The notes under the pieces were generated by a model. It was not told the DNA's origin and ran no database searches. It saw only the letters and a list, made by a program, of their open reading frames with translations. The position numbers were made by a program, and so were the translations under genes. From assembly GCA_026708325.1 (NCBI GenBank), contig JAPOVC010000024.1, forward strand, positions 16,282 to 80,281: 64,000 bases of DNA, written 5' to 3'. Positions 53,743 to 62,399 of this stretch are shown here, one piece after another. The DNA comes from Anaerolineaceae bacterium. Lineage in GTDB: Bacteria > Chloroflexota > Anaerolineae > Aggregatilineales > Phototrophicaceae. Position 1 is the first letter of the stretch; each line of letters opens with the position of its first letter.

Positions 53743-55134
53743 ATGATCGACGCCCGTTCCTACGCCCGCGAGCATGCGCCGCGCTTCCGCCAGCAGTACG
53801 AGGCGCTGCTGCGCATCCCGAGCGTCAGCACCCTGCCGCAGCACGCGGCCGACGTTGAACGCGCCGCGCAGTGGCTGGCCGGGGACATGCGCGCCATCGG
53901 CATGGACAGCGCGGAAGTCCTGCGCCTGGCCGGCGGTCGACATCCCCTGGTGCTGGGCGAATGGAAGGGCGCCGGGGAAGCCGCGCCGACGGTCCTGCTC
54001 TATGCCCACTATGACGTGCAACCGGCCGCCATGGAAGACGGCTGGGACAGCGATCCCTTCGAGCCGGTCGAGCGTGACGGACGCCTGTTTTGCCGCGGCA
54101 GCGTGGACAGCAAACTGCACGTCATGTCGCAGTTGAAGGCGGTCGAGGCGCTGCTGGCGTCGCCCGGCGGCGCGCCGGTCAACATCAGGGTCCTGCTCGA
54201 AGGTGAGGAAGAATCCGGTTCGGAGACCATCAGCGCCTTCGTGGCGCAGCAGCCGGAGCGCGTCCGCGCCGATGTAGCCGTCATCTCCGACGGCGTGGTG
54301 CTGGCGCCGGACCAACCCAGTCTGGTCTACGCCCTGCGCGGCATCGCCACCATGGAATTGCATGTCGATGGGCCGGTGCAGGACCTGCACAGCGGCCATT
54401 TTGGCGGCACCCTGCACAACCCGCTGCAGGCCCTGGCCGAAATCATCGCGCAGCTGCATGACGCCGAAGGACGCGTCAGCGTGCCCGGCTTCTATGACGA
54501 CGTGGTCGAAGCTGACGCTGCCGAACGGGCGCTGCTGGCCCACACCAACCAGTGGAGCGAGCGCGAATGGGAGGCGGTGGCCGACGCCCCGGCGCGCCAC
54601 GGTGAGCGGGGCTACAACACGCAGGAGCGCATCGGCCTGCGCCCCACCCTGGAGATCAACGGGCTGGGCGGCGGCTACACCGGTCCGGGCTTCAAGACCG
54701 TGTTGCCGCAGCGCGCCATGGCAAAGATCAGTTGTCGCCTGGTGCCGGACCAGGACCCGCAGCGCATCCATGCCCTGCTGCAGAGTCATATCGCGGCCAT
54801 CACGCCGCCGACCGTGCGCAGCGAATTGCGCCAACTGGACATGGGCTCACGCGCGGTCACACTGGGCCACGACACGCGCGCGATGCGGGCGGCGGCCGCG
54901 GCCTACGAGCGGGCCTGGGGCGTCGCGCCGCTCTACGAGCGCGCCGGCGGCAGCATCCCGGTGACCTTCGCGCTGCAGGAGGTCTGCGAGGAGCTGGTGA
55001 TCATGGGTTTCGGCACGCGCGACGGGCGGGCGCACGGCCCCAACGAAAACGTCCACGTGGAGTCGCTGGAGCGCGGCATCACTGCGATGATCCACTTCCT
55101 GCAAACGATCGGCAGAAACGGCGAGCTTGCATGA
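53743..55134 (+). CDS. M20-family dipeptidase
   Basis: 463 residues. Zinc metallopeptidase: LLYAHYDVQPA (first metal histidine and catalytic Asp), CRGSVDSKLHV (bridging Asp), LEGEEESGSE (catalytic Glu), DLHSGHFGG (dimer-lid histidine) and the closing HGPNENVHVE. The whole layout matches the succinyl-diaminopimelate desuccinylase/carnosinase-like dipeptidases. The gene after it encodes a peptide-binding lipoprotein, which fits peptide use. Confidence 0.93.
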   Translation: MIDARSYAREHAPRFRQQYEALLRIPSVSTLPQHAADVERAAQWLAGDMRAIGMDSAEVLRLAGGRHPLVLGEWKGAGEAAPTVLLYAHYDVQPAAMEDGWDSDPFEPVERDGRLFCRGSVDSKLHVMSQLKAVEALLASPGGAPVNIRVLLEGEEESGSETISAFVAQQPERVRADVAVISDGVVLAPDQPSLVYALRGIATMELHVDGPVQDLHSGHFGGTLHNPLQALAEIIAQLHDAEGRVSVPGFYDDVVEADAAERALLAHTNQWSEREWEAVADAPARHGERGYNTQERIGLRPTLEINGLGGGYTGPGFKTVLPQRAMAKISCRLVPDQDPQRIHALLQSHIAAITPPTVRSELRQLDMGSRAVTLGHDTRAMRAAAAAYERAWGVAPLYERAGGSIPVTFALQEVCEELVIMGFGTRDGRAHGPNENVHVESLERGITAMIHFLQTIGRNGELA

Positions 55135-55186
55135 CTGCCGTTCCGGAGCCAGGGTCTGAAACAAAAGCGCAGCGCCGACCGAAAGG

Positions 55187-56866
55187 ATGAGCGCGAATGG
55201 TCAGAACAGGCGGCTGCGCGCCGCCTTCCTTGTCCTGCTGGCCATCCTGCCGGCCTTGCTGACGGGCAGTTGCGCCACGCGGGGGCCGGGCACCGTCGTT
55301 ATTCGAACATTTGGCGACATCAGCAGCTTCAGTCCATTGCTGGCCGGCGACGGCGCATCCTTGCAGGCGCAGGCCCTGCTCTGGCCGCCGCCGCTCGACA
55401 TAGACCGATTGACGGGTGAGGCGCTGCCATCGCTCACGACCTGGGAACTTTCCGATGACGGGCTCGTGTACAGATTCACGATTCGCGATGATGCCTACTG
55501 GAGCGACGGAGCGCCGATCTCATCCGCCGACATGAAGTTCGTCATCGACGCCATCAGGTTGCCCGAAGTGGCCAGCCCGCTGGAGTCCGCGCTTGCATCG
55601 GTGGCCGCGGTCGAGATCATCGACGAGCGCAGCTACGACATCGTGCTGGAGGACGTCGACTGCAGTGCGTTGGGCCGCCTGGGAAGGCTACGCTTCCTGC
55701 CTTCACACCGCTACGCCGCCGATTTCAGCGACGTCGCAACCAGTGCCTTCAACGACATGCCGGACATCAGCGGCGGGCCGTACATCCTGGAGAGTCACGC
55801 GCCGGGCGACCATCAGGTCTACGTCGCCAACAGGAGTTTCTTCGGCGGCGCGCCGCAAATCCCGCGCCTTGTCAACCGGGTCATCGCAGGGCATGCGGAG
55901 GCGCTGCTGGCGATTCAGGCTGGCGAAATCGACTACAGTTATTTCCACGGGGATCTCTTCGCAAGGATAGAGCGCAGGGAACACTTGCAGTGGAATGTTT
56001 TCCCCCAACTGTCCGTGTACTTTCTCGCTCTCAACCGGGTGGCCCGGGACTCATCATCGCCGGCCTGGGACAGGGACGGCATTTCGCCCGGCCAGGCGCC
56101 GCACCCACTCTTCAGCGACCTGCGGGTGCGCAAGGCGGTAGCCATGGGCTACAACAAGGAGGACATCCTGGCGATGCCGGCCGGAACGCCGCTGGTCGGT
56201 GCCGTCAGCCCTGCCATCGCCTGGGCCTACAACAGCGACATTCAGCCCTGGCCTTTCGATCCGGAGGCAGCCATGGCGCTGCTCGATGAGGCCGGCTGGC
56301 TGGACAGCGACGGCGACGGCGTGCGAGACCGGGACGGCGTGCCGCTGTCCTTCACCATCAGCTACAGCGACATCCTGCCCCTGTTTGAAACGACGGCGCT
56401 GGTGGTTCAGGATCAGTTGCGGGACATCGGCTTTGACGTGGCGCTCGAGAAGTTGGCATGGCGCGATTACCTCCGCGACGTCTATCTGGGCCGGCAATTC
56501 GACGCGACGCCGATGAGCAACAGCGCCGGCGCCGGAGGGCCGCCAGACCCGAATGACTTCATGACCTTGCTTGAAAGCCGCGAGGACCGACCGGGAAGCG
56601 GCAAGGGCATCGCCAGCTACGTTAACCCGGGGATTGACGCCCTGATTGACGCCGGACGCTCGCTGCCAGGCTGCGGCATAGAGGAGAGGGCGAAAATCTA
56701 CCGCGAGATTCAGCGTCTGGCGCATGAAGACCTGGCCTACGACTGGACCGTCGTACCCAACATCTGGCATACGGCCCACAGGCGCATCCGAAACTTCCGG
56801 CCCGGCCCGTCGTGGGTCTTCCATGGCTACACATCGCAGGTCCATGAGTGGGCGCTGGAGGGCTAG
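55187..56866 (+). CDS. Peptide-binding lipoprotein of an ABC transporter (family 5)
   Basis: 559 residues from ATG 55187. Lipoprotein signal with the lipobox LLTGSC (Cys29). The family 5 fold is complete: VIRTFGDISSFSPLLAG, YWSDGAPISSADMKFVIDAI, the central lobe, LRVRKAVAMGYNKEDIL, DPEAAMALLDEAGWLD. No permease or ATPase genes follow, so it may serve a distant transporter. Contrast the truncated relative at 41384. Confidence 0.88.
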   Translation: MSANGQNRRLRAAFLVLLAILPALLTGSCATRGPGTVVIRTFGDISSFSPLLAGDGASLQAQALLWPPPLDIDRLTGEALPSLTTWELSDDGLVYRFTIRDDAYWSDGAPISSADMKFVIDAIRLPEVASPLESALASVAAVEIIDERSYDIVLEDVDCSALGRLGRLRFLPSHRYAADFSDVATSAFNDMPDISGGPYILESHAPGDHQVYVANRSFFGGAPQIPRLVNRVIAGHAEALLAIQAGEIDYSYFHGDLFARIERREHLQWNVFPQLSVYFLALNRVARDSSSPAWDRDGISPGQAPHPLFSDLRVRKAVAMGYNKEDILAMPAGTPLVGAVSPAIAWAYNSDIQPWPFDPEAAMALLDEAGWLDSDGDGVRDRDGVPLSFTISYSDILPLFETTALVVQDQLRDIGFDVALEKLAWRDYLRDVYLGRQFDATPMSNSAGAGGPPDPNDFMTLLESREDRPGSGKGIASYVNPGIDALIDAGRSLPGCGIEERAKIYREIQRLAHEDLAYDWTVVPNIWHTAHRRIRNFRPGPSWVFHGYTSQVHEWALEG

Positions 56867-56949
56867 CCCGGTCATCGTCTGAATGCCCTCAGCGTGTTGC
56901 GACCCTGCTCCTCCCGCAGAAGGATCTACCCGCGCCAGGCGGCAAGGGG

Positions 56950-57915
56950 CTACGCCGTCAGGAAGCGGAAGATGGCATCCTCGTGGCCGGGCAGCTGCTC
57001 ATGGGCAAAATCCGGGTAGGACAGGACGGACTTCGGCGCTCTGATCCGGTTGTAGGACACGTACTGCGATGAAGGCAGGCAGATGTCGTCCATCAGGCCG
57101 ATCACCAGCAGCGTCTCTGCCTGGATGCGCGGCGCGAGGAACTGCACGTCGATGTAGCCGAGGCGCGTGAAGATCTCCTCCTCGCGCCGGTGCAGCGGGT
57201 CGTGGCGTCGGAACCAGTCGGCCAGTTCGTCGTAGGCCGTGACGCCCGTGGAGCTGCGCAGGTCGAAGACGCGTTTGATGTCCGTCAGCCAGGGGTAGAT
57301 CGGCGCGGCGCGGCGGATGCGCGGCTCCAGCGCGGCGCAGGCGAGCGTCAGGGCCCCGCCCTGGCTGGCGCCGGTGGCGCTGACGCGCTCGGGATCGACG
57401 CCGGGCAGGTCCATGACGACGCGGGCCAGCTGCACCGTATCGAGGAAGACCTGGCGGTAGAGCATGTCGTCGGGCGGGCCGTCGAGGCCGCGGATGACGT
57501 GGCCGCTGAGCGTCGGGCCCTCGTGTCCGCCGGTCTCCTGCGAGCGGCCGCCCTGGCCGCGCACGTCCATGGAGGCGACGGTGACGCCCTCGGCGACGTA
57601 GCCCAGCTTGTCCAGCCAGGCGCCGGAATCCAGGGTGTAGCCGTGGAACATCAGCACGGCGGGGCCGGGCGCCGTCTGACCTTTGGGGCGCAGCAGCTTG
57701 GCGTGGATGCGCGCGCCGCGCGTGCCCGTGAACCAGAGGTGGTGGCAATCGGCGATGGAACTTTGGAAGTCGGCGGGCAGGAACTCGGGCGCGGGGTCGG
57801 TGGCCCGCTGCTCGGCGAGGGCGCGCTGCCAGTAGGCGTCGTGGTCGGCCGGGCGCGGGTTGATGCCCTGGAGTGTCGTCAGTTTCTCAAGCGGCGTGTC
57901 AAAAAGGAGCGGCAT
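56950..57915 (-). CDS. Acetyl-xylan-esterase-like alpha/beta hydrolase, paralog 1
   Basis: 321 residues. AXE1/cephalosporin-C deacetylase family: FHGYTLDSGAWLDKLGYVAEGVTVASMDVRGQGG, nucleophile in SATGASQGGALTLA, acidic residue near GLMDDICLPSSQ and histidine in DFAHEQLPG. Removes acetyl groups from sugars. GGGGAGACC upstream of ATG 57915 is shared with paralog 2 at 59583. Followed in the same direction by nothing; the dehydrogenase gene lies 26 bp upstream. Confidence 0.9.
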   Translation of the reverse strand: MPLLFDTPLEKLTTLQGINPRPADHDAYWQRALAEQRATDPAPEFLPADFQSSIADCHHLWFTGTRGARIHAKLLRPKGQTAPGPAVLMFHGYTLDSGAWLDKLGYVAEGVTVASMDVRGQGGRSQETGGHEGPTLSGHVIRGLDGPPDDMLYRQVFLDTVQLARVVMDLPGVDPERVSATGASQGGALTLACAALEPRIRRAAPIYPWLTDIKRVFDLRSSTGVTAYDELADWFRRHDPLHRREEEIFTRLGYIDVQFLAPRIQAETLLVIGLMDDICLPSSQYVSYNRIRAPKSVLSYPDFAHEQLPGHEDAIFRFLTA

Positions 57916-57941
57916 GGGTCGGTCTCCCCTGAATCGCTGAT

Positions 57942-58955
57942 TCAGCTGTGATTGGCGTCCTGCATGTCAATCAATATCTTGATCGCGCCTTCGTCGCGCG
58001 CGCCCTGCAGCTCGTAGGCCTCCAGCACCTGGTCGAAGGGGAAGCTGTGGGTGATAAGGGGCCCGGCGTCGACCTCGCCGCTGGCGATCATGTGCAACGC
58101 CTGGCGCGTAGAGGAGTTGGCCGGGTCGCGGGTGGCGCCCACGGCGGCGCGCATCGTCAGGTTCTTGTAGAAATAGCCCTTCATCGGGAAGGGCATGCTG
58201 CTGGCGCGCGGCGCGCCGAAGTTGAGCAGGAAGCCGTCGCGCCGCGTCAGGGCCACGGCGAGGTTGACGCTCTCGACCTCCCCGGCGGCCTCGATGACGA
58301 TATCGGCCATGCGACCGTCGCTCAGGTCGGCGACGGCGGCCACGGGGTCGTCAACGGCGTTGTGGATGGTGTCGGTCGCGCCGTAGAGCCGACCGGCCTG
58401 CAGCCGATGGGCCTGCAGGTCGATGGCGATGACGCGGCGCGCGCCCATGCGGCGCAGCATCAGGTCGAACCACAGGCCGGCGGAGCCCTGGCCGATGACG
58501 ACCACGTCCTGGCCGATGACGTTGGGCAGTTGCTTGCAGGCGTAGATGACCGTGCCGAACTGCTGGGCCTGCAACAGATGCGCCGGCGGCACCTCCGGCG
58601 GCAGATAGAGCACGTCCCTGGCCTTGACGAGGCAGTACTCGGCCATGCCGGTGTGGTCCGGGATGAGGGTCAGCGCCAGGCGACCGGGCGGCAGGTCGTG
58701 GCCAGGCGCGTCGTGGGCGACCACCTCGCCGAGCACCTCGTGGCCGGTCGTGCCGGGCGCCATGGGATAGTCGTCGGGGTCGAAGTGATGCAGCCACTGG
58801 AAGTCGCTGCCGCAAAGCGACAACAGGCGCGTCCGCACGAGAGCATGGCCGGGCTGCAGGTCCGGCAAGGGGGTTTCGATGAACTCGGCGCGGCCAGGGG
58901 CCATGACCTGGACGGCGCGCATGGTGGCGGGCAGGGACTGATAGGTGGTGGGCAC
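57942..58955 (-). CDS. Zinc-type alcohol dehydrogenase-like protein
   Basis: 337 residues from GTG 58955 (GGGAG 9 nt upstream). MDR fold: catalytic zinc site LLSLCGSDFQWLHH and GTTGHEVLGEV; NAD motif VVVIGQGSAGLWFDLMLRRMGARRVIAID. The four cysteines of the structural zinc are absent, which occurs in some subfamilies. Substrate unknown, perhaps a sugar alcohol. Leftward TACACT at 58989-58994 is the likely promoter. Confidence 0.88.
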   Translation of the reverse strand: MPTTYQSLPATMRAVQVMAPGRAEFIETPLPDLQPGHALVRTRLLSLCGSDFQWLHHFDPDDYPMAPGTTGHEVLGEVVAHDAPGHDLPPGRLALTLIPDHTGMAEYCLVKARDVLYLPPEVPPAHLLQAQQFGTVIYACKQLPNVIGQDVVVIGQGSAGLWFDLMLRRMGARRVIAIDLQAHRLQAGRLYGATDTIHNAVDDPVAAVADLSDGRMADIVIEAAGEVESVNLAVALTRRDGFLLNFGAPRASSMPFPMKGYFYKNLTMRAAVGATRDPANSSTRQALHMIASGEVDAGPLITHSFPFDQVLEAYELQGARDEGAIKILIDMQDANHS

Positions 58956-58988
58956 GGACGAAAACTCCCGGGGGCAAAAGGCGGCTGA

Positions 58989-58996
58989 AGTGTAGC
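58989..58996 (-). promoter_or_regulatory. Putative promoter of the dehydrogenase gene (GCTACACT)
   Basis: Leftward GCTACACT 33 nt before GTG 58955; GGGAG lies between. Confidence 0.45.
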
Positions 58997-59046
58997 GCGG
59001 GCGTATAGCGGATGCCATTTGCGGGCGGCAGGTGGCGTCCGCCATG

Positions 59047-59476
59047 GGCCCTCACCCCCCAACCCCTTTCCCGCTGAGTCGCGGGAGCCCTTCCCTCAGG
59101 GAGAGGGGGAGTCCCGGTCTGTTGGGGGAGGACCTTTCTTGCTGCGGTATGGCTGACGTCGACACACAGTCCTCTCTCCCCCCAATAGCGGGAGCCCTTC
59201 CCCTGGGAGAGAGAGCCCCTTTCCTCCTGGGAGCGGGAACCTCTACAGGGAACGGGAATGGAAGCAGGATGCGCCAAAGGCATTTGAAACCCCTCTCCCT
59301 GAGGGAGAGGGGTTGGGGTGAGGGCCGACCTGGCGCCTGGTATGGCCCTCACCCCCGGGACTCTTTCCCGCGAGAGTGCGATTTATCAAGTCATCCGTCG
59401 TGTCGTCCAGTTGTACGGGCGACATGATATGTCGCCCCTACACGGCGGCACTAATGGTGGCGATTTGTCAAACCGC
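59047..59476. repeat. Dense repeat island (families A and B)
   Basis: Family A: 59047-59112 (long form), degenerate 59172-59245, 59287-59328 and a fragment at 59343-59375. Family B: perfect copy 59417-59437 (loop GAT, so inverted relative to 7649), with degenerate copies near 59378-59398 and 59459-59476. The island fills the gap between the dehydrogenase and the second esterase; no gene is seen. Confidence 0.8.
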
Positions 59477-59543
59477 ACGGCACGCGCCGCACATCACAGC
59501 AGCGTCGGAGGTTCAATTGAATTGCCGCCAACGCCACTTTGAC

Positions 59544-59551
59544 GCTACACT
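59544..59551 (+). promoter_or_regulatory. Putative promoter of esterase paralog 2 (GCTACACT)
   Basis: GCTACACT 31 nt before GTG 59583, with TTGCCG (59522) 18 bp upstream as a possible -35. Confidence 0.45.
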
Positions 59552-59582
59552 GCCCAGGCCGGTGTGACCGGGGAGACCAGCC

Positions 59583-60542
59583 GTGCCGCTACTCTTTGAC
59601 ATGCCCGTCGACCAACTGCCTTTGTACCGCGGCCGCAACCCGCGGCCGGAGGACCACGACGACTACTGGGCGCGCGCCCTGGCGGAACTGGAGGCCCGGG
59701 ACGATGAGGTGGAGTTGCAACCGGCCGACTTCCACGCCGATTTCGCCGAATGCCACCATCTGTGGTTTAGTGGTGTGCGCGGCGCGCGGGTGCACGCGAA
59801 GTTGCTGCGGCCCAAATCCCTGATCGGCAAGGGACCGGCCGTGTTGATGTTCCACGGCTACTCCGGCAACGCGGGCGACTGGGTCGACAAACTGGGCTTC
59901 GTGGCGCAGGGTTTCACCGTCGCCGCGCTGGACTGTCGCGGCCAGGGCGGCCTGTCCGAAGACAGTGGCGGCCATCTGGGCACGACGCGCCAGGGGCACA
60001 TCATCCGCGGCCTGGCGGGCCCGCCCGACGACATGCTCTACCGCCAGATCTTCCTCGATACGGCGCAGCTGGCACGCATTGTCATGGACATGCCGCAGGT
60101 GGACGCGGACCGGGTCTGCGCCACGGGCGGCAGCCAGGGCGGCGCGTTGACCATCGCCTGCGCGGCCCTGGAGCCGCGCATCTTCCGCGCCGCGCCGGTC
60201 TTCCCCTTCCTGAGCGATTATTTGCGGGTCTGGGAGCTGGACCTTGATGAGAACGCCTATGGGGAGCTGCGCAGCTGGTTCCGCCATTTCGACCCGCTGC
60301 ACGAGCGCGAGCGGGATGTCTTTACGCAACTGGGCTACATCGACATTCAGCATCTGGCGCCGCGCATCCGGGCCGAGGTGCTGATGGGCACCGGACTGAT
60401 GGACCAGATCTGCCCGCCCTCCACGCAATACGCGGCGTTCAACAGGATTGCCTCGCCGAAGTCGGTGCGCCACTATCCGGACTACGGCCACGAGACCCTG
60501 CCGGGGCACCAAGACGCGATCTTTGGCTTTCTGGCGGAGTGA
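59583..60542 (+). CDS. Acetyl-xylan-esterase-like alpha/beta hydrolase, paralog 2
   Basis: 319 residues from GTG 59583. Closely parallels the protein at 56950 along its whole length: MPLLFDMPVDQL, FHGYSGNAGDWVDKLGFVAQGFTVAALDCRGQGG, nucleophile ATGGSQGGALTIA, TGLMDQICPPSTQYAAFN and DYGHETLPGH. The pair are divergent duplicates on either side of the dehydrogenase gene and repeat island. Likely different acetylated sugars. Confidence 0.9.
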   Translation: MPLLFDMPVDQLPLYRGRNPRPEDHDDYWARALAELEARDDEVELQPADFHADFAECHHLWFSGVRGARVHAKLLRPKSLIGKGPAVLMFHGYSGNAGDWVDKLGFVAQGFTVAALDCRGQGGLSEDSGGHLGTTRQGHIIRGLAGPPDDMLYRQIFLDTAQLARIVMDMPQVDADRVCATGGSQGGALTIACAALEPRIFRAAPVFPFLSDYLRVWELDLDENAYGELRSWFRHFDPLHERERDVFTQLGYIDIQHLAPRIRAEVLMGTGLMDQICPPSTQYAAFNRIASPKSVRHYPDYGHETLPGHQDAIFGFLAE

Positions 60543-60636
60543 TGGCGTCTACCTGCCCCGCCCGCTTTCGTGACGTTCAGCGCGAGTCCGCGCCTGGCGT
60601 CATGCCACCCGTCCGCCTGCCTGAAGGGATGAACTG

Positions 60637-61290
60637 ATGCGTCTTGCAGGATTGATGCCCGAGCCGGGCTCGCCGCTTGACCGCCTGGCGACCCTGGTGA
60701 TCGCCAACCTGGCCTGGACCCTGCTGGCCATGCTGGTGATTCCCCTGCCGGCGGCGACGGCGGGCCTGTTTGCGGTGACGGTCCCGTTGGCGCGGGGCAA
60801 GGACCGCGAATTCTTTGCGACCTTTTTCAGCACCATGCGGCGCCTGTGGCTGAAGGCCACCGTACTGGTGTTGCTGGACGTGGTGCTGGGCGCGCTGGTG
60901 TTGGTCAATCTGCAGGCGCTGGAGACGATCCCGCTACCCGAAATCCTGCTGTGGTTTATGCGCAGCCTGACGCTGCTGATCGGCCTGATACTGCTGCTGG
61001 CGAACCTCTATGCCTGGCCGCTGCTGGTGCTCTTCGACCTGCCGCTCAAGCGCCTGGTCAAGGTCTCGCTTTTGCTTGCCCTGGCGCATCCCCTGCAGAC
61101 CTTGCTGACCCTGGTGCTGGGGATGACGCCCCTGCTGTTGGGCCTGTTTGTGCTGCCCCTTTGGCTGATGGCGGTGGGCATCGTCTCGCTTTCAACCCTG
61201 GCGATCGGCTGGGGCTCGTGGCGCGTGATCCGGAAGCGGGCCTCGGCGGAGGAACTGGAGGAACTGGACGACCCGATGCGCAGCCTCTAG
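60637..61290 (+). CDS. YesL-like (DUF624) membrane protein
   Basis: 217 residues with about five hydrophobic helices. The start MRLAGLMPEPGSPLDRLATLVIANLAWTLLAM and the middle GLFAVTVPLARGKDREFFATFFSTMRR fit YesL/DUF624, often next to sugar-use operons. Function unknown; the esterase just upstream agrees with a sugar context. GAAGGGA 7 nt before ATG 60637. Confidence 0.8.
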   Translation: MRLAGLMPEPGSPLDRLATLVIANLAWTLLAMLVIPLPAATAGLFAVTVPLARGKDREFFATFFSTMRRLWLKATVLVLLDVVLGALVLVNLQALETIPLPEILLWFMRSLTLLIGLILLLANLYAWPLLVLFDLPLKRLVKVSLLLALAHPLQTLLTLVLGMTPLLLGLFVLPLWLMAVGIVSLSTLAIGWGSWRVIRKRASAEELEELDDPMRSL

Positions 61291-61381
61291 GGTCGGACCG
61301 GAAACAGTCTGTTGAAGCAGGCCCCGCTCCGCCTCCCCTCCAACTGCCGGGCAGGAGCGTGGACCTTCCCTGCCGCCAGAG

Positions 61382-62149
61382 TCAGCCGTCGCGCCAGCGG
61401 ATCAGGCGCTCGAGGGGCGCATAGTCCCAGGGCACGGTGCGACTGAAGATGAACCAGGTGGCTCCGGCCGCGGCGTACTCGTCAAGGTTGGCCGTCAGGT
61501 CCTGCTCACCCACGCCGACGGTGCGAATGATATCGGCGGGGTCGCGCCCGACCCTGGCGCACCAGTCGTCGAGGACCCGGTTCTTGTGGATCCAGGACCT
61601 GGGCGGGCCGAATGTGTTCCACAGGTCGGCGTGCTCGGCCACGATGCGCAGGGTCACCTTTTCGCCACCACCCCCGATCATGACGGGCAGCGGGTCCTGG
61701 ATGGGCGGCGGCACCTCGGCCTGCAGCCGGGCCCTGAAGACGGGCAGATCGGCCTCCAGCTGACGCAGACGGCTGTTGGCTGTGCCGAACTCGTAGCCGA
61801 ACTCGTCATAATCGCGCTGGAACCAGCCGGCGCCAATGGCGAATAGCAGCCGGCCATCGCTGATGTGGTCGACGGTCTTGGCCATCTGGGCCAGCAGGGC
61901 CGGATTGCGATAGCTGTTGCAGGTGACGAAGCAGCCTACGCCGGCGCGCGACGTGCTGGCCGCGATGGCGCTGAGGGCGGTCCAGCCTTCAAAGTGTTCG
62001 CCTTCCGGATCGCCGGTGAGCGGAAAAAAGTGGTCCCAGGTCCAGATGCTGTCGACGCCCATGGCCTCGACTCTGCGGACGCCCTCAATGTATTCCGGCC
62101 AGGAGCAGTGCTGGGGCTGCATCTGGACGCCGACGTGCATGCGGGTCAT
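61382..62149 (-). CDS. LLM-class flavin/F420-dependent oxidoreductase
   Basis: 255 residues from ATG 62149 (GAGGAAAG upstream). Luciferase-like barrel: MGVDSIWTWDHFFPLTG, GVGCFVTCNSYRNPALLAQMAKTVDHISDGRLLFAIGAGWFQRDYDEFGYEFG, and LPVMIGGGGEKVTLRIVAEHADLWN. This subgroup includes F420-dependent enzymes; whether F420 or FMN is used here cannot be told. TACACT (leftward, 62177-62182) is the probable promoter. Confidence 0.9.
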   Translation of the reverse strand: MTRMHVGVQMQPQHCSWPEYIEGVRRVEAMGVDSIWTWDHFFPLTGDPEGEHFEGWTALSAIAASTSRAGVGCFVTCNSYRNPALLAQMAKTVDHISDGRLLFAIGAGWFQRDYDEFGYEFGTANSRLRQLEADLPVFRARLQAEVPPPIQDPLPVMIGGGGEKVTLRIVAEHADLWNTFGPPRSWIHKNRVLDDWCARVGRDPADIIRTVGVGEQDLTANLDEYAAAGATWFIFSRTVPWDYAPLERLIRWRDG

Positions 62150-62293
62150 GGCGCTTTCCTCGTCTCTGTTGCGGCCAGTGTAACGGCGGGAAACCGGGAT
62201 GGCCAGGCAGGGGCGTGGCTCGACCTCACCCACGGCCTTGCTCGATTGTTTCGGCGTACAGGAGTCTTTTGCTCAGGGCAAACCGTCTTCCCG

Positions 62294-62363
62294 CGCCCTC
62301 ACCCCCCCCCCACCCCTTTCCCGCTGAGTCGCGGGAGCCCTTCCCTGAGGGAGAGGGGGAAAG
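62294..62363. repeat. Family A repeat, long form, upstream of galT
   Basis: Both hairpins present (CCCGCTGAGTCGCGGG and CCCTGAGGG). A TACAAT -10-like box at 62366-62371 directly follows the repeat and lies 28 nt before galT, so the promoter abuts the element. Confidence 0.8.
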
Positions 62364-62399
62364 AGTACAATGGCGCGATGAGTTGGTCAGGAGAGGGCC

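Noticed and set aside
14569..62363. CRISPR array
   Set aside because: The repeats are dispersed, palindromic and irregularly spaced, with no spacers or cas genes.
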